In this document: positions 4,221 through 5,435 of the stretch, piece after piece
Layout: each line of letters opens with the position of its first letter
Numbering within the stretch: position 1 is the stretch's first letter
NCBI GenBank assembly: GCA_009839405.1
Contig: VXPR01000477.1
Span: forward strand, 1 to 5,435
DNA: 5,435 nt
Source of the DNA: Gammaproteobacteria bacterium
GTDB taxonomy: Bacteria; Pseudomonadota; Gammaproteobacteria; Pseudomonadales; Azotimanducaceae
Direction of reading: 5' to 3'
Translations under genes and position numbers: made by a program
The notes under the pieces: generated by a model
Seen by the model: the letters and a program-made list of their open reading frames with translations, nothing else
Told to the model about the DNA's origin: nothing
Database searches by the model: none

Positions 4221-5330
4221 ATGTCCGACCAAGCCGAACGAACGGAGAACCTGAACGTGCTGGCACAGGAACTCTTGCCGACACCGCATGAGGTGAAGAC
4301 GGAGCTGCCGGCCAGCGAAGCCGTGCTGCACGGCGTGGCGACGGCGCGGGAGGGCATCCGCGCTATCCTCGAACGGCGCGACCACCGCCTGCTAGTCGTC
4401 GTCGGCCCATGCTCGATCCACGATCCCGACGCCGCGCTCGACTACGCCGCAAGGCTCGCCGGTCTTGCCCGCGAGACCGAGGATTCGCTCCTGCTCGTGA
4501 TGCGCACCTACTTCGAGAAGCCCCGCACCACCACCGGCTGGAAGGGGCTCATCAACGATCCGAATCTCGACGACACCTTCCACGTCGAGCGCGGCATTCG
4601 CGTGGCGCGGCAACTGCTGCTGCAGATCGCCGACCTCGGCCTGCCCCTCGCCACCGAAGCGCTCGATCCGATCATGCCGCAGTATTTGCAGGACCTGATC
4701 GCCTGGTCCGCCATCGGCGCCCGCACCACGGAATCGCAAACGCATCGGGAGATGGCCTCCGGGCTCTCCTGCGCGGTCGGCTTCAAGAACGGCACCGACG
4801 GCTCGCTCGACGTCGCCGTCAACGCCCTGCAATCGGTGTCGAGCCCGCATCGCTTCCTCGGCATCAACCAGCGCGGCCAGGTGTCCGTCGTCCACACCCG
4901 CGGCAACGCCTGCGGCCATATCGTCCTGCGCGGCGGCAGTTCCGGCCCGAACTACGACCGCCAGGCGGTGCAGGGATGCGAACGCGCGCTCGCCGATGCC
5001 GGCCTCACCCCCAACATCATGGTCGATTGCTCCCACGCCAACTCGAACAAGGACCACACCCGCCAACCGCTGGTCGCAGAAGCCGTGGCAGAACAGATCA
5101 CCGTCGGCAACCGCTCCATCGTCGGCCTGATGCTGGAAAGCAACCTGGCCGCCGGCAACCAAAAGCTCGGCGACCCCACAAGCCTCGAATACGGGGTGTC
5201 GATCACCGATGCATGTGTGGATTGGAACGAAACCGAAACCCTGCTGCGGTCACTGGCCACGAGACTGGCAGCACCACTGCGGGACCGGCTAGAAGCCGAG
5301 AACCCGACGGCAGCCATCGCCGCCGGCTAA
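4221..5330 (+). CDS. aroF: 3-deoxy-7-phosphoheptulonate (DAHP) synthase, class I-alpha, AroF type
   Basis: Cytoplasmic enzyme that joins phosphoenolpyruvate and erythrose 4-phosphate to DAHP, the first step of the shikimate pathway to Phe, Tyr and Trp. At 369 residues it has full length for the AroF/AroG/AroH family. Visible motifs: GPCSIHD at 62-68, RTYFEKPRTTTGWKG at 95-109, GARTTESQTHREMASGLS at 166-183, GFKNGTDG at 187-194, RGG at 237-239 and VDCSHANSNKD at 268-278. Metal ligands by family comparison are Cys64, His272, Glu306 and Asp330. The segment HRFLGINQRGQV (210-221) matches E. coli AroF. Gly214 stands where Phe-sensitive AroG has Ser211, so feedback inhibition by Tyr is predicted. 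Pro153 matches the conserved Pro whose loss relieves inhibition in E. coli isozymes. Transcription is predicted to be attenuated by the Tyr-Trp-Phe-Phe leader upstream. The gene is monocistronic as far as the window shows. Confidence 0.96.
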   Translation: MSDQAERTENLNVLAQELLPTPHEVKTELPASEAVLHGVATAREGIRAILERRDHRLLVVVGPCSIHDPDAALDYAARLAGLARETEDSLLLVMRTYFEKPRTTTGWKGLINDPNLDDTFHVERGIRVARQLLLQIADLGLPLATEALDPIMPQYLQDLIAWSAIGARTTESQTHREMASGLSCAVGFKNGTDGSLDVAVNALQSVSSPHRFLGINQRGQVSVVHTRGNACGHIVLRGGSSGPNYDRQAVQGCERALADAGLTPNIMVDCSHANSNKDHTRQPLVAEAVAEQITVGNRSIVGLMLESNLAAGNQKLGDPTSLEYGVSITDACVDWNETETLLRSLATRLAAPLRDRLEAENPTAAIAAG

Positions 5331-5342
5331 GGCTTTCCCGTC

Positions 5343-5384
5343 ACTCCCCCCTTGCGGGGGAGTCGAAAAGCGCCTCGCTTTTCG
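5343..5384. terminator. Two tandem hairpins after aroF (possible terminator or intergenic repeat)
   Basis: Starting 12 bp after the stop codon, ACTCCCCC (5343-5350) pairs perfectly with GGGGGAGT (5356-5363), loop CTTGC. One base further on, CGAAAAGCG (5364-5372) pairs perfectly with CGCTTTTCG (5376-5384), loop CCT. Neither has a following T-run on the + strand, so termination would be non-canonical. The second stem has a TTTT in its own right arm. Position after aroF suggests mRNA 3' end formation or protection; a dispersed intergenic repeat is the alternative. I see nothing in the remaining 50 bp. Confidence 0.55.
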
Positions 5385-5435
5385 GAGTATCCATATTGCA
5401 AGTGCTGCCGTCCGAGGCTTGAGTTGCGGTTTTCC

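Noticed and set aside
4076..4291. Short + strand open frame overlapping the terminator and the aroF start
   Set aside because: It has no ribosome binding site, runs through the terminator stem, and overlaps the aroF start; the aromatic ORF at 4023-4094 explains this region better.
2997..4385. Minus-strand open frame of 462 codons
   Set aside because: It is antisense to the nucleotidyltransferase, the attenuator and aroF, and has no recognisable motif.

Overview
The window is GC-rich and densely coded, with every supported gene on the + strand. The last gene encodes a class I-alpha DAHP synthase of the Escherichia coli AroF type. That enzyme, the Shine-Dalgarno sites, the sigma70-like promoters and the REP-like GTAG hairpins point to a high-GC proteobacterium, most likely beta or gamma. 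I cannot name the genus from the sequence alone.

Positions 23-2681 hold a three-gene ABC-2 type exporter: an ATPase followed by two different six-helix permeases of the COG4586/COG4587/COG3694 kind. The genes are separated by 3 bp and then overlap by 8 bp, so they should be co-transcribed and translationally coupled. The substrate is unknown.

Positions 2682-2990 have no convincing gene. They hold a C-rich tandem repeat, a GTAG-type REP-like element in minus orientation, a second hairpin with a related loop, and a weak promoter. A well-formed ribosome binding site then starts a 304-residue nucleotidyltransferase with a helical middle and a likely winged-helix tail (2991-3905). A second copy of the 53-bp GTAG element lies just after its stop codon in opposite orientation, so the gene sits between inverted repeats.

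Positions 3961-4220 are the most interesting part. A consensus-like promoter (TTGACA, 16 bp, GACAAT) leads almost directly into a 23-codon ORF (4023-4094) whose codons 18-21 are Tyr-Trp-Phe-Phe. After it come mutually exclusive hairpins and a strong intrinsic terminator (4136-4172), 48 bp before the aroF-type gene (4221-5330). This has all the parts of a ribosome-mediated transcription attenuator that senses all three aromatic amino acids in front of the first enzyme of the shared aromatic pathway. The leader mRNA appears to be leaderless or nearly so. The enzyme itself carries the Gly that marks Tyr-sensitive isozymes, so two control layers with different specificity may act on one step.

The window ends with two adjacent perfect hairpins after aroF (5343-5384) and about 50 bp in which I see nothing.
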